Part shown: positions 32,850-40,195 of the stretch, in pieces
How positions within the stretch are numbered: the stretch's first letter is position 1
Layout of the letters: each line of letters starts with the position of its first letter
DNA from: an uncultured Acidobacteriia bacterium
GTDB taxonomy: Bacteria; Acidobacteriota; Terriglobia; Bryobacterales; Bryobacteraceae
Assembly: GCA_903907865.1 (NCBI GenBank)
Contig: CAIVPR010000159.1
Location: forward strand, 1-53,777
Direction: 5' to 3'
DNA length: 53,777 bases
Notes under the pieces: model-generated
Databases searched by the model: none
What the model saw: the letters and a program-made list of their open reading frames with translations, nothing else
Told to the model about the DNA's origin: nothing
Position numbers and translations under genes: made by a program

Positions 32850-33674
32850 CTAGATCATCGGCAGCGAGCGTGGTTTGGGACCGCGCGGGAAGGCCGCGTC
32901 GAGCGCCGCCATTTCCGCCCCGTTCAAGTCCAGATCGCCTGCGGTGGCGTTCTCCGCGACATGGACGACCTTGGCGGACTTCGGAATTGCGAAGACGCCC
33001 GGCATGCGCGTCAGATAGGCCAGAGCCACGGCGCGCGTCGACACCCCGTGTACGGAAGCGATCCGCGCCAGTACCCGGCCCCCGCTTGAAGAGGGCTTGG
33101 GGAACGAGCCGGATCCGAACGGGCTGTACGCGACCACGGCCACTCCGCGTGCTTGGCACCAAGGGATGACGGCGTGTTCGATGGCTCGTTCTTCCGGGTG
33201 GTAGAGGACTTGGTTGCACACCATCCGACCCGGATCCGACACCCGCCCCATATCCTCCAGATCCGCCACATCGAAATTGCTGACGCCCCACGACAGGATC
33301 TTCCCGGCGCGCTGGAGTTGGTCGAACGCCGCGACAGTTTCGGTCAACGGGTGCCGCCCGCGCCAGTGCAGCAGGTAGCAGTCGAGGTGGTCCGTGCCGA
33401 GGTTCTTCAGCGAGCGTTCGCAAGCTTGAATGGTGCCGGACTTGGTCGCGTTGGAGGGCAGCACCTTCGAAACCACGAAAACCTTGTCGCGGACCCCGAC
33501 GATCACTTCCCCCACGACGCGTTCCGCCTCGCCGGACCCGTACATCTCCGCCGTGTCGATGTGGTTGATCCCGAGTTCGATTCCTTCGGCGCGCGGCGCG
33601 GACTCAATGTTCCACGTGCCGAGGCCTATCTTGGAGACGGATTGGCCGGTTGGCCCGAAGGGGCGGGACTGCAT
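32850..33674 (-). CDS. Aldo/keto reductase
   Basis: 274 aa TIM-barrel NADPH reductase. The catalytic tetrad is present as Asp40 (HIDTAEMYG), Tyr45, Lys70 (VVSKVLP) and His103 (LLHWRG). The C-terminal IPKSAKVVHVAENA is the family's cofactor-binding loop. The substrate is unknown. It is last in a four-gene minus-strand operon starting at 34808, with spacings of 12, 2 and 7 bp. Confidence 0.93.
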   Translation of the reverse strand: MQSRPFGPTGQSVSKIGLGTWNIESAPRAEGIELGINHIDTAEMYGSGEAERVVGEVIVGVRDKVFVVSKVLPSNATKSGTIQACERSLKNLGTDHLDCYLLHWRGRHPLTETVAAFDQLQRAGKILSWGVSNFDVADLEDMGRVSDPGRMVCNQVLYHPEERAIEHAVIPWCQARGVAVVAYSPFGSGSFPKPSSSGGRVLARIASVHGVSTRAVALAYLTRMPGVFAIPKSAKVVHVAENATAGDLDLNGAEMAALDAAFPRGPKPRSLPMI

Positions 33675-33681
33675 GGCGTTA

Positions 33682-34158
33682 TTAGTGCAGGCGGGAGGCA
33701 AATACGCGGGCCAGTGGGTCGGCCACGTCTTTGGGAAGACCCACCACACCCGCGAGGTAGTGGAGCTTGGCGAAAGCGTACACCTGTCGGGTGCCGTCGG
33801 TGCCGAAATAGCCGCCCATGTGCGCCAGATATTCGGTGTTCTGCAGACCCGACTTGATGTCGATCAGCAGGAACGCGGCCTTCTGGTTGTCGCCCGCGTC
33901 GATGATGAACATCTGGTACTTCTTGCCCTTGACCTCGTACTCGCCCACCGAGCCGCCGGGCATCTTGGGGAGGTCCAATGGGTGTTCCAAGACGACCTTG
34001 GAGGACACGAGTCCGGTCCGGGGCAGGACCGCGGTTTGGTCGAGGACGTGCGGCGGAGCCGGAGCAGTCGCCGGCGGAGGTGTTTTCGAGGCTGCCTCGG
34101 GTGTCGGTGCCGCACACGAAACCAGGAGAATCGCGCCGAGGACAGCAAGGCAGCGCAT
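33682..34158 (-). CDS. Predicted lipoprotein
   Basis: 158 aa. The lipobox LVSC ends at Cys15 (MRCLAVLGAILLVSCAA), followed by a Pro/Ala/Thr spacer to about residue 36 and a compact domain (VLEHPLDLPKMPGGSVGEYEVKG.., YLAHMGGYFGTDGTRQVYAF). No family recognised. Middle of the 34808-32850 operon. Confidence 0.7.
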   Translation of the reverse strand: MRCLAVLGAILLVSCAAPTPEAASKTPPPATAPAPPHVLDQTAVLPRTGLVSSKVVLEHPLDLPKMPGGSVGEYEVKGKKYQMFIIDAGDNQKAAFLLIDIKSGLQNTEYLAHMGGYFGTDGTRQVYAFAKLHYLAGVVGLPKDVADPLARVFASRLH

Positions 34159-34160
34159 AC

Positions 34161-34460
34161 CTAGGCCTTCTTGCGCCCTTTGGCGGCTTTCTCGACCACG
34201 GGCGTTTCCCCTTCCACCGCCGGGGCTTCCGGAGTGCCGCCGGCCGCTGCCAACGCCGCAGCCTTTTCGGCTTGGGCGGCTAGTTTGCGGGGATCAATCT
34301 TGGGCGGCGGCGCCAGTTCGTGCCGGTAGTCGTGGTCGCTGTGGCAGGTGCGGCAGCGCACCTTCGCTGGTCCGTCGTTGAGCAGCGACACCACGGCGTG
34401 GTTCATCACCCGCTTGCACTTCACGCAAAAATCGTCGATATCGTCGCCGAGCCTGGCCAT
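34161..34460 (-). CDS. Small zinc-ribbon protein
   Basis: 99 aa. FCVKCKRVMNHAVV and VRCRTCHSDHDYRHE give two CxxC knuckles about 26 residues apart, a zinc ribbon. The remaining half is an Ala/Glu/Lys/Pro-rich tail. Probably binds nucleic acid or protein. It is 2 bp upstream of the lipoprotein gene in the same operon. Confidence 0.7.
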   Translation of the reverse strand: MARLGDDIDDFCVKCKRVMNHAVVSLLNDGPAKVRCRTCHSDHDYRHELAPPPKIDPRKLAAQAEKAAALAAAGGTPEAPAVEGETPVVEKAAKGRKKA

Positions 34461-34472
34461 ACGGTTGTTTCC

Positions 34473-34808
34473 TTAGACTTGAGTGCCTGCTGCTACGGCT
34501 GGGGCTGCGGCGGGCGGGAACGCGATGTTGATCTGGACGCCCTCGGGCAGAATCCAGCGCGCCTCCTCGAAGCCCACGTACTTGCAAATCCGCAGCTGTC
34601 CGTTGGCGGATTCGAGCAGGTCCCCGACCTGCAGGGGACGGTCGGAACCCCGCAGCTGCGCCCACGCGGCGTATTCGTTCTCCGCCTCGATCTCGGTGCC
34701 CGGCTCGTAATCCTTGAGTTTGACTCCCGCCACACCTGACACATGCGGAGCCCAGCGGAATTGCTGGCGCGGTGCCTCCTTCATCCGGTGGACGCGAAAA
34801 CTGGCCAT
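34473..34808 (-). CDS. Hypothetical protein
   Basis: 111 aa, soluble, with a compact N-terminal part (FRVHRMKEAPRQQFRWAPH) and a beta-rich middle (YEPGTEIEAENEYAAW, LLESANGQLRICKYVGFEEARWILP). No family recognised. First gene of the 34808-32850 operon. A TACAAT box (34817-34822) ends 8 nt before the ATG. Confidence 0.65.
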   Translation of the reverse strand: MASFRVHRMKEAPRQQFRWAPHVSGVAGVKLKDYEPGTEIEAENEYAAWAQLRGSDRPLQVGDLLESANGQLRICKYVGFEEARWILPEGVQINIAFPPAAAPAVAAGTQV

Positions 34809-34816
34809 TCGGTCCT

Positions 34817-34822
34817 ATTGTA
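34817..34822 (-). promoter_or_regulatory. TACAAT box 8 nt before start codon
   Basis: A -10-like hexamer on the minus strand upstream of the four-gene operon. AGGA lies between it and the ATG. Confidence 0.45.
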
Positions 34823-34851
34823 TACGGTGCCGGGGCGTTTTGTGCTCGCGG

Positions 34852-35208
34852 TCAGTTCCGCTTCAGGGTGTATTCGACGGCTTGCCCGGTTCCGGCGAAA
34901 TCCACCTTCAGCTTGATCGTGTCGCCGTCCAGCTTTCCGGCGTAGTTCAGTTTCATTTCATTGCCCTGGAAGTTGGCAGTGATGGTGAACGAGATGTTGT
35001 CTCCGTCGACCTTGCCGTCGGAAAGCGTCGACTTGCCGATCATCTGGCTTTCGGTCTCGCCGGTGAGCTTCGTTCCCTCGACTTTGAACGTGAATGTGCG
35101 TTCGAGCGGGCCGTTGGGCCCTTCGGCGGTGCCCTTCCACTTGCCGCTGATGTCGGCGGCGAACACGGATGTGGCGAGCAGTAGGAATGCGATCAGCGTG
35201 CGTGTCAT
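34852..35208 (-). CDS. Small exported beta-barrel-like protein
   Basis: 118 aa with a signal peptide (MTRTLIAFLLLATSVFA). The mature part is repeated strands (ISGKWKGTAEGPNG, RTFTFKVEGTKLTGETES, FTITANFQGNEMKLNYAGKL) like a lipocalin/avidin-type domain common among acidobacterial secreted proteins. Function unknown. AAAGGA precedes the ATG. It is divergent from the esterase gene. Confidence 0.75.
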   Translation of the reverse strand: MTRTLIAFLLLATSVFAADISGKWKGTAEGPNGPLERTFTFKVEGTKLTGETESQMIGKSTLSDGKVDGDNISFTITANFQGNEMKLNYAGKLDGDTIKLKVDFAGTGQAVEYTLKRN

Positions 35209-35241
35209 GTCGTCCTTTGAAATGCGCGTTTTCGACACCGA

Positions 35242-35269
35242 TTGACTCCGATGCCCCCCACAGTATATC
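35242..35269 (+). promoter_or_regulatory. Promoter of the esterase gene
   Basis: TTGACT (35242-35247) and TATATC (35264-35269) are separated by 16 bp, a good sigma-70 arrangement. Transcription would start about 5 nt before the ATG at 35281. There is no Shine-Dalgarno. Confidence 0.65.
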
Positions 35270-35280
35270 TTCAACTCTTC

Positions 35281-36540
35281 ATGAAGACAATCATTTTGAT
35301 TCTGGGCTTGGCTTTGACGGCGGGAGCCCAGACCCATCCGCTCAAAGCTCTCATCGACGCTGCGCGGAGCAATTCCCCGGCGCTGAAGGACTTGCTGACG
35401 GCGGGCCTCCCGTTGTTGCACGGACGCGACGGGGCTGCGGTCTGGGGCCAAGAGTTCCTGTTCGCCGTCGAATCCGCCGATCCGGCCACGGTTTCCATCG
35501 ACCACCAGCCCGCCGTCGCGATGACCAACATTCCGGGGACCAAGCTCTGGTACCGGCTGATGACCCTGCGGCTGGGAACCACCCACAATTACAACTACTT
35601 CGCGGCCGGAAAGTCGCTCGGCACGTACGACGTGGCGGGCTACAACCCGGATTCCTACCCGCAGGCGGGAGCCGCCGCGGGCAGGCTGTCGGGCATGAAG
35701 ACCTTGGAGAGCAAGATCTATCCGGGGATGAAGGCAAACTACTGGGTCTACGTGAACGCCGGGGCCGATATGACGAACGGTGCTCCTCTCATGGTGTGGC
35801 AGGACGGGGAGACGATTGTCGGCAACCAGGATTTGCTGCGGCTTCGCTTGCAGCCGGTGTCCGACAACTTGGTTGCGAAAAAGCTGATTCCGCCCATGGT
35901 GCACGTGCTCATCCAGCCGGGGGAGGGCGGGGAAGCCACTGGCACCCGCATGCGCAGCATCCTGTACGACACGGTCTCCGACCGCTACGGGAAGTACGTG
36001 CTGCAAGAGATCCTGCCGGACGTTGAGAAGACGTACAAGATCCGCCACGACTCCTATTCGCGGGCCATCGCGGGCGCCTCGTCGGGAGCGATCTGCGCCT
36101 TCGACGCGGCGTGGTACTTCCCGGACCAATTCGGGCGCGTCCTGTCGCACATCGGTAGTTATGTGCCGCTGCAGTGGCATCCCGAGCAGAACCAGGATGG
36201 CGGATACATCGTGTCCCAGCGGGTCCGCCGCGACCCGCGCAAGAACCTGCGGGTGTGGCTTTCGGACGGCACCGACGACCAGGAGGCTCCTGGCGGAAGC
36301 TGGCCGCTGAACAACATCATGCTGGCGAATTCGTTGAAGCTGAAGGGGTACGATTTCCATTTCCGCTTCGGCGAGGGGATGCACGCCATCGCGCAAGGGG
36401 CGCTGGATTTACCGGAGTCTTTGACGTGGCTGTGGCGCGATTACGATCCGTCGAAGAGCGCGCAGGCGTTCGAGATGGAGGATACGGAGAAGGTGAAGCC
36501 GCCGTTCCGGGTGAAGGTGGTCAATCGGGATTCTTGGTAG
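35281..36540 (+). CDS. Exported esterase, enterochelin-esterase (esterase D) type
   Basis: 419 aa with a signal peptide (MKTIILILGLALTAGA). An N-terminal Ig/CBM48-like domain (about 50-125, ending RLMTLRLGTTHNYNYFAAGK) is followed by an alpha/beta-hydrolase domain with GASSGA (265-270, nucleophile Ser267), LSDGTDDQ for the acid and FGEGMHA for the histidine. The fold suits hydrolysis of siderophore or polysaccharide esters. No siderophore genes are nearby, so a carbohydrate-esterase role is equally possible. Confidence 0.88.
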   Translation: MKTIILILGLALTAGAQTHPLKALIDAARSNSPALKDLLTAGLPLLHGRDGAAVWGQEFLFAVESADPATVSIDHQPAVAMTNIPGTKLWYRLMTLRLGTTHNYNYFAAGKSLGTYDVAGYNPDSYPQAGAAAGRLSGMKTLESKIYPGMKANYWVYVNAGADMTNGAPLMVWQDGETIVGNQDLLRLRLQPVSDNLVAKKLIPPMVHVLIQPGEGGEATGTRMRSILYDTVSDRYGKYVLQEILPDVEKTYKIRHDSYSRAIAGASSGAICAFDAAWYFPDQFGRVLSHIGSYVPLQWHPEQNQDGGYIVSQRVRRDPRKNLRVWLSDGTDDQEAPGGSWPLNNIMLANSLKLKGYDFHFRFGEGMHAIAQGALDLPESLTWLWRDYDPSKSAQAFEMEDTEKVKPPFRVKVVNRDSW

Positions 36541-36543
36541 GCG

Positions 36544-37044
36544 TCAGTCCTCCTGCTGGTACCAGTGGAATCTCTTGCCGTCCCAGTAAACCAAGCCACT
36601 GGCGGACTCGCTCTTTTCGATCAACAGCGCATCGCCCTTCAATCGGGGCGGCGGGCCTTCGCCCACGCCTTGTCGCACGCGGCCTCTGGGGTAGACCTGC
36701 CAAACGTCGAAAAACGACCAATCGTCGGTGTCGGCTTCTCCCGCGCGGGCCGGAGTCCCGGCACCGATCATGACCAGAGAACTGCCGGACCGGCTGCTGA
36801 GCCACACGGCGATCCCTTTCTTCCGGTTGTCCCGTCGCGTGACCAGCACGGCGTAATCGACGCGACCGTCTCCGTCGAAGTCTCCACGCAGGTAGAACGG
36901 ATTTACCCAGCCGCCTAGTTCAAACGTTGCCTCGAAGGCTGGACTGAAGAAAGCCGCGTGCACCGGTTCGGGCAGATTCCAGCGCAGAGTTTGGTCGGCT
37001 TCTGGGGTTTGCAGGGCAAGCATCATGAGGATCGCAAAGTGCAT
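36544..37044 (-). CDS. Exported hypothetical protein with EF-hand-like loop
   Basis: 166 aa with a short signal peptide (MHFAILMMLALQTPEA). DFDGDGRVDYAVL (54-66) matches the calcium-binding loop of FG-GAP/dockerin type. The remainder is beta-rich with a C-terminal YWDGKRFHWYQQ. Function unknown. A TAACAT box is 6 nt upstream of the ATG. It converges with the esterase gene, 3 bp apart. Confidence 0.65.
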   Translation of the reverse strand: MHFAILMMLALQTPEADQTLRWNLPEPVHAAFFSPAFEATFELGGWVNPFYLRGDFDGDGRVDYAVLVTRRDNRKKGIAVWLSSRSGSSLVMIGAGTPARAGEADTDDWSFFDVWQVYPRGRVRQGVGEGPPPRLKGDALLIEKSESASGLVYWDGKRFHWYQQED

Positions 37045-37050
37045 GCTGCC

Positions 37051-37056
37051 ATGTTA
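37051..37056 (-). promoter_or_regulatory. TAACAT box 6 nt before start codon
   Basis: A -10-like hexamer on the minus strand upstream of the EF-hand-like gene. No Shine-Dalgarno. Confidence 0.4.
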
Positions 37057-37124
37057 GCCGAAATTGGAGCGGTGCATCCCCCGCACCGGTGCTAGCATGG
37101 GACAAAAGGACCAAGGAGAATCCG

Positions 37125-37814
37125 ATGCCGGTCGCCGCACTTGCCGATCCCGTTTCGACAGACCTCCTGTTCGAAGGCGACTCGCTGACGACAGGGGAGT
37201 TCCTTCGCCGGTGGGAGGATATCCCCGACCTCAAACGCGCGGAATTGATTGATGGAATTGTATACATGCCCTCTCCGGTAGGCCTTCACCACCAAGAATG
37301 CCAAGCGTTCCTCGCAGGCTGGCTCAATTTTTACTCACTGGCGACACCTGGATGCCGCCCCGGCTGCGAGGGAACGTGGCTGATGGGCGAGGGACAGGTG
37401 CCCCAGCCCGACACGACATTGCGAATTCTGCCCGAATACGGTGGTCAGTCGGGAGTTACCGGGCCGTACGCGTCCGGCGCGCCCGAACTTGTCGTGGAGG
37501 TGGCGGTGTCCAGCCGGTCGCGGGATTTTGGTGCCAAGAAGCGGCTCTACGAGCGCACTGGCGTTCGCGAGTACGTGATCGCGGTGCCCCGAAGCCAGGA
37601 ACTGGCCTCGTTCTTCCTGACACCCAATGGATTCCAGTTGGCTGAAAACGACGCGGACGGGGTGTTCCGGTCCCGTTGCTTCCCCGGCCTGTGGCTGGAC
37701 CCCCAAGCCCTTTGGGCACTGGACCTTCCCCGCATGAACTCGGTACTTCAACAAGGCTTGGCCACACCGGAACATGCCGGGTTTGCGGCCCGACTAGCCG
37801 CCGCGAAGCGCTGA
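37125..37814 (+). CDS. Uma2-family (DUF820) putative endonuclease
   Basis: 229 aa. PD-(D/E)XK features are present: AELIDGIVYMPSPVGLHH, QPDTTLRI, PELVVEVAVSSRSRD and AKKRLYERTGVREYVI, with the Asp, Glu and Lys of the active site. Family members are numerous in cyanobacteria and soil bacteria, and their biological role is unclear. AAGGAG at 37113-37118 is ideally placed, one of the clearest Shine-Dalgarnos here, and a TAGCAT box lies upstream. Confidence 0.9.
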   Translation: MPVAALADPVSTDLLFEGDSLTTGEFLRRWEDIPDLKRAELIDGIVYMPSPVGLHHQECQAFLAGWLNFYSLATPGCRPGCEGTWLMGEGQVPQPDTTLRILPEYGGQSGVTGPYASGAPELVVEVAVSSRSRDFGAKKRLYERTGVREYVIAVPRSQELASFFLTPNGFQLAENDADGVFRSRCFPGLWLDPQALWALDLPRMNSVLQQGLATPEHAGFAARLAAAKR

Positions 37815-37844
37815 TGCCAACCTTGCCCGGGTCGCGGATAGGCC

Positions 37845-39050
37845 CTACCGGAACGTCATCCCCGCGAAACTAACCACGCTCGCTGGGTCGATGTTCCATT
37901 GTTCGTACTTCTCCAGCTTGCCCTTGAGGCCCGGCATCGCCTTCAAGAACGTGTACATCGGCGACGAGCCGCACCAGTTCAAATCGTCGTGGTTTTCCCG
38001 CACCAGATCCCAGAACCCCTGCGCGTCGCCCGCCGCCGCGCGATCAATCCGCTGTTGGTCCCGCGTCGCGACACTCCGCATCAGCCCCTCGTCGGCGATT
38101 GCATCGAATGCCTCGTGGTAGCGCCGCCCCCGGTGGGCCATGTCGATGCCCAGCACCCACATCAGCTTGTCCCCTTCCCGCGCGCCGATTTCCCCCAGCG
38201 TGCCGAGGAACCGCCGCACCCCCTCGTCATCCTCCGGCATGCCGGTATCGTAAATCGATTTGGCATACGATCCGCACAGGATCGGCAGGATCTTCACGTC
38301 CGGCCCGAAGATCGACTGCAGATAGACCACCTGGAACTCAATCGAGTGCTCGACGGCGTGGCAGTAGTCTTCCGTCTCGACGGCCGCTCCAGCTTTGGAA
38401 GTCAGTTCGGCCACCAAACCGGTATCCGTCCGCGCCGCGCCCCACGGTGTCACGTAGGACTTGCGGGTCAGGCCGAACTTCTCCGGCTGGCCGTAGTGCG
38501 ACGTGCCCAGCACCACGAACGTCTTCTCCTTGTACGTGTCGCCCAGCAGGCCGTAGGCGGCGCGGTAGGATTCGTAGCCGCCCATCGGGCTGACGTGCGG
38601 GGCTGCGATGGCACGCAAACCCGGAACCTCCTCACCGAATTCGCCCAGCCAGTGGCCCATCACCTGCGCCAGTTCGTTGACATCTTCCGGGTAGCCGGAG
38701 CCCGCGTGGGCGGCCTCACGGACGTCCGACGCCCCGAATTCGCTCACCTTGGCCTCGCGCATGTTTTCGAAGATCTCGTCCTCCAGGAAACCGGAGCTCC
38801 CGAGCGCAGCAGCCATTTGATCCGCGACTTCCCCGGCCCGGAAGTCCCCGCTGGCGCGCACCAGGGCCTCCTTCAGATCGAGCACGGACTTCTCGCCGTC
38901 GAAGAAGGCCAAGTAGGGCACCAACTGCGGCGGAATGATCAGGACGGCGTCGGAAAACTGGAACGAATCCCGGATCAGCAGTCCCGGCTGCTCCTCCACC
39001 GGGGACGGCATGAAATCCAAATCACGGCGAAGGCAGGCGAGGGTGGCCAT
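37845..39050 (-). CDS. MEMO-family protein (AmmeMemoRadiSam system protein B) with N-terminal extension
   Basis: 401 aa. Residues 145-401 are the MEMO domain. The metal-site residues of human MEMO1 are matched by His152 (APHVSP), His185 (TSHYG), His306 (DMAHRG) and Cys360 (NWCGSS); EHSIEFQ (234-240) is also typical. The first about 110 residues form an added domain (VLIIPPQLVPYLAFFDGEKS, LLIRDSFQFSD) not present in stand-alone MEMO. Its AMMECR1 and radical-SAM partners are not in the window. Its first codons overlap the upstream membrane-protein gene by 29 nt. Confidence 0.9.
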   Translation of the reverse strand: MATLACLRRDLDFMPSPVEEQPGLLIRDSFQFSDAVLIIPPQLVPYLAFFDGEKSVLDLKEALVRASGDFRAGEVADQMAAALGSSGFLEDEIFENMREAKVSEFGASDVREAAHAGSGYPEDVNELAQVMGHWLGEFGEEVPGLRAIAAPHVSPMGGYESYRAAYGLLGDTYKEKTFVVLGTSHYGQPEKFGLTRKSYVTPWGAARTDTGLVAELTSKAGAAVETEDYCHAVEHSIEFQVVYLQSIFGPDVKILPILCGSYAKSIYDTGMPEDDEGVRRFLGTLGEIGAREGDKLMWVLGIDMAHRGRRYHEAFDAIADEGLMRSVATRDQQRIDRAAAGDAQGFWDLVRENHDDLNWCGSSPMYTFLKAMPGLKGKLEKYEQWNIDPASVVSFAGMTFR

Positions 39051-39621
39051 TAGGTTCAGGATACCTTTCGCCGCACTCCAGACTATTCAAATTGTCGATC
39101 TCCGTTTGCAGCGCGTGGCGGTCCCGGAACTGCATCGCCACCAAGCCGACGAACCACACCATGGAAAGCGCGAGGAACGGCAGGATCTTCCGTGCCGCCC
39201 CGGACGACGGGCCCGCGAGCGTGAGCAGCGCCGCAATCAGGGAGATCTGGACCAGCACCGTCGGTGCCGCCGACCAGGCCAGATTCCGACCGATCAGCAT
39301 CTGCCGCCGCTCCAATTCGGCCCGGTACGATTCGATGCCGGTCGCAGCTTCGGCTGCGGCGGGAACCCTTGTCCGCCGCACGAAGATTCCCACCGCCGAC
39401 CAGGCCACGGTGGCGGCAAACAGCAACCTTACCCGCGGATCGGGAAGCATCGCGGCGGGGTACACCGCGGTCAGGAGCACCACAGGGATAATGCGGGCCC
39501 GCAGCAACGCCCGTTTGTTCTGTTGCCGCAAGCCTTCGGTCCTTTGGATGATCTCCCCCATGCTCATCGGCCGGGGCTCCGTGGGCTGCTCTTGCCAGAT
39601 ACTACGAGGGTCGTTCGACAT
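39022..39621 (-). CDS. Membrane protein behind an ECF sigma factor, possible anti-sigma
   Basis: 199 aa. A cytoplasmic N-terminus (about 1-42, rich in Gln/Arg/Glu) precedes four predicted helices (about 44-60, 66-82, 118-136 and 146-163). The gene begins inside the last codons of the sigma-factor gene (20-nt overlap), the usual place for an anti-sigma partner, but no zinc-anti-sigma HxxxCxxC motif is seen. The role is inferred from position only. Confidence 0.7.
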   Translation of the reverse strand: MSNDPRSIWQEQPTEPRPMSMGEIIQRTEGLRQQNKRALLRARIIPVVLLTAVYPAAMLPDPRVRLLFAATVAWSAVGIFVRRTRVPAAAEAATGIESYRAELERRQMLIGRNLAWSAAPTVLVQISLIAALLTLAGPSSGAARKILPFLALSMVWFVGLVAMQFRDRHALQTEIDNLNSLECGERYPEPNGHPRLPSP

Positions 39622-40138
39622 GGCTACCTCCTTCGTGAAACCTCTTTGCGAGGATGTTCTTGATCCGATGGATCTTCATGGCGACATTGGCGGGCGAGAG
39701 TCCGGTGATTTCGCCGGTCGAGGCCGCGTCCAGCCCTTCCAGATAGGAAAGGATCACCTGTCGGTCCAGCGGCTTGAGTTGCTGGATCAAGGCGTGCAGC
39801 CGTTCGAGGTTCCTGCCGCCGTCGACCCGCACCGGGTTCCGGTCGGGCGGCGGATCGAAATCCTCCAAGCTCACCAGGCGCGACCAGGTCCGGCGCTCCT
39901 TCAGAACGTGGGACGCCCCGACCCGGTGACCGACCTGGTAGACCCAGGTCCGCATCGAACAGCGGCCGTCAAAGTGCGCGAAACTTCGCCAGAGCTGGAA
40001 GTGGATGTCCTGCGCGAGGTCGCGCCGCCGCTCCGGATCGGCCTCGTAGGCGGCGGCAAGACGCTCTACCGCTGCCCCAAACTGGTCGGCGGCTTGGCGG
40101 TAGAGGTCGGTTTGGGCGGTGTTTGCTCCCACGTTCAA
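39602..40138 (-). CDS. ECF-type RNA polymerase sigma factor
   Basis: 178 aa. Region 2 includes DLAQDIHFQLWRSFAHFDGRCSMRTWVYQVGHRVGASHV. Region 4 includes LHALIQQLKPLDRQVILSYLEGLDAASTGEITGLSPANVAMKIHRIKNILAKRF, a helix-turn-helix for the -35 element. The start is TTG 40138 or GTG 40132. The chain sigma, membrane protein, MEMO protein has reading-frame overlaps of 20 and 29 nt, implying coupled translation. It is divergent from the DUF1592 gene, with about 57 bp between. Confidence 0.92.
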   Translation of the reverse strand: MNVGANTAQTDLYRQAADQFGAAVERLAAAYEADPERRRDLAQDIHFQLWRSFAHFDGRCSMRTWVYQVGHRVGASHVLKERRTWSRLVSLEDFDPPPDRNPVRVDGGRNLERLHALIQQLKPLDRQVILSYLEGLDAASTGEITGLSPANVAMKIHRIKNILAKRFHEGGSHVERPS

Positions 40139-40181
40139 GGTAGTCGCTCGAAACGCCGTGTTCTAACAGGCCGAATGGGCA

Positions 40182-40187
40182 TAGAAT
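40182..40187 (+). promoter_or_regulatory. TAGAAT box 8 nt before GTG start
   Basis: A -10-like hexamer fixes GTG 40196 as the likely start of the DUF1592 gene. It lies in the short divergent gap with the sigma-factor gene. Confidence 0.45.
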
Positions 40188-40195
40188 GTAGGGGA

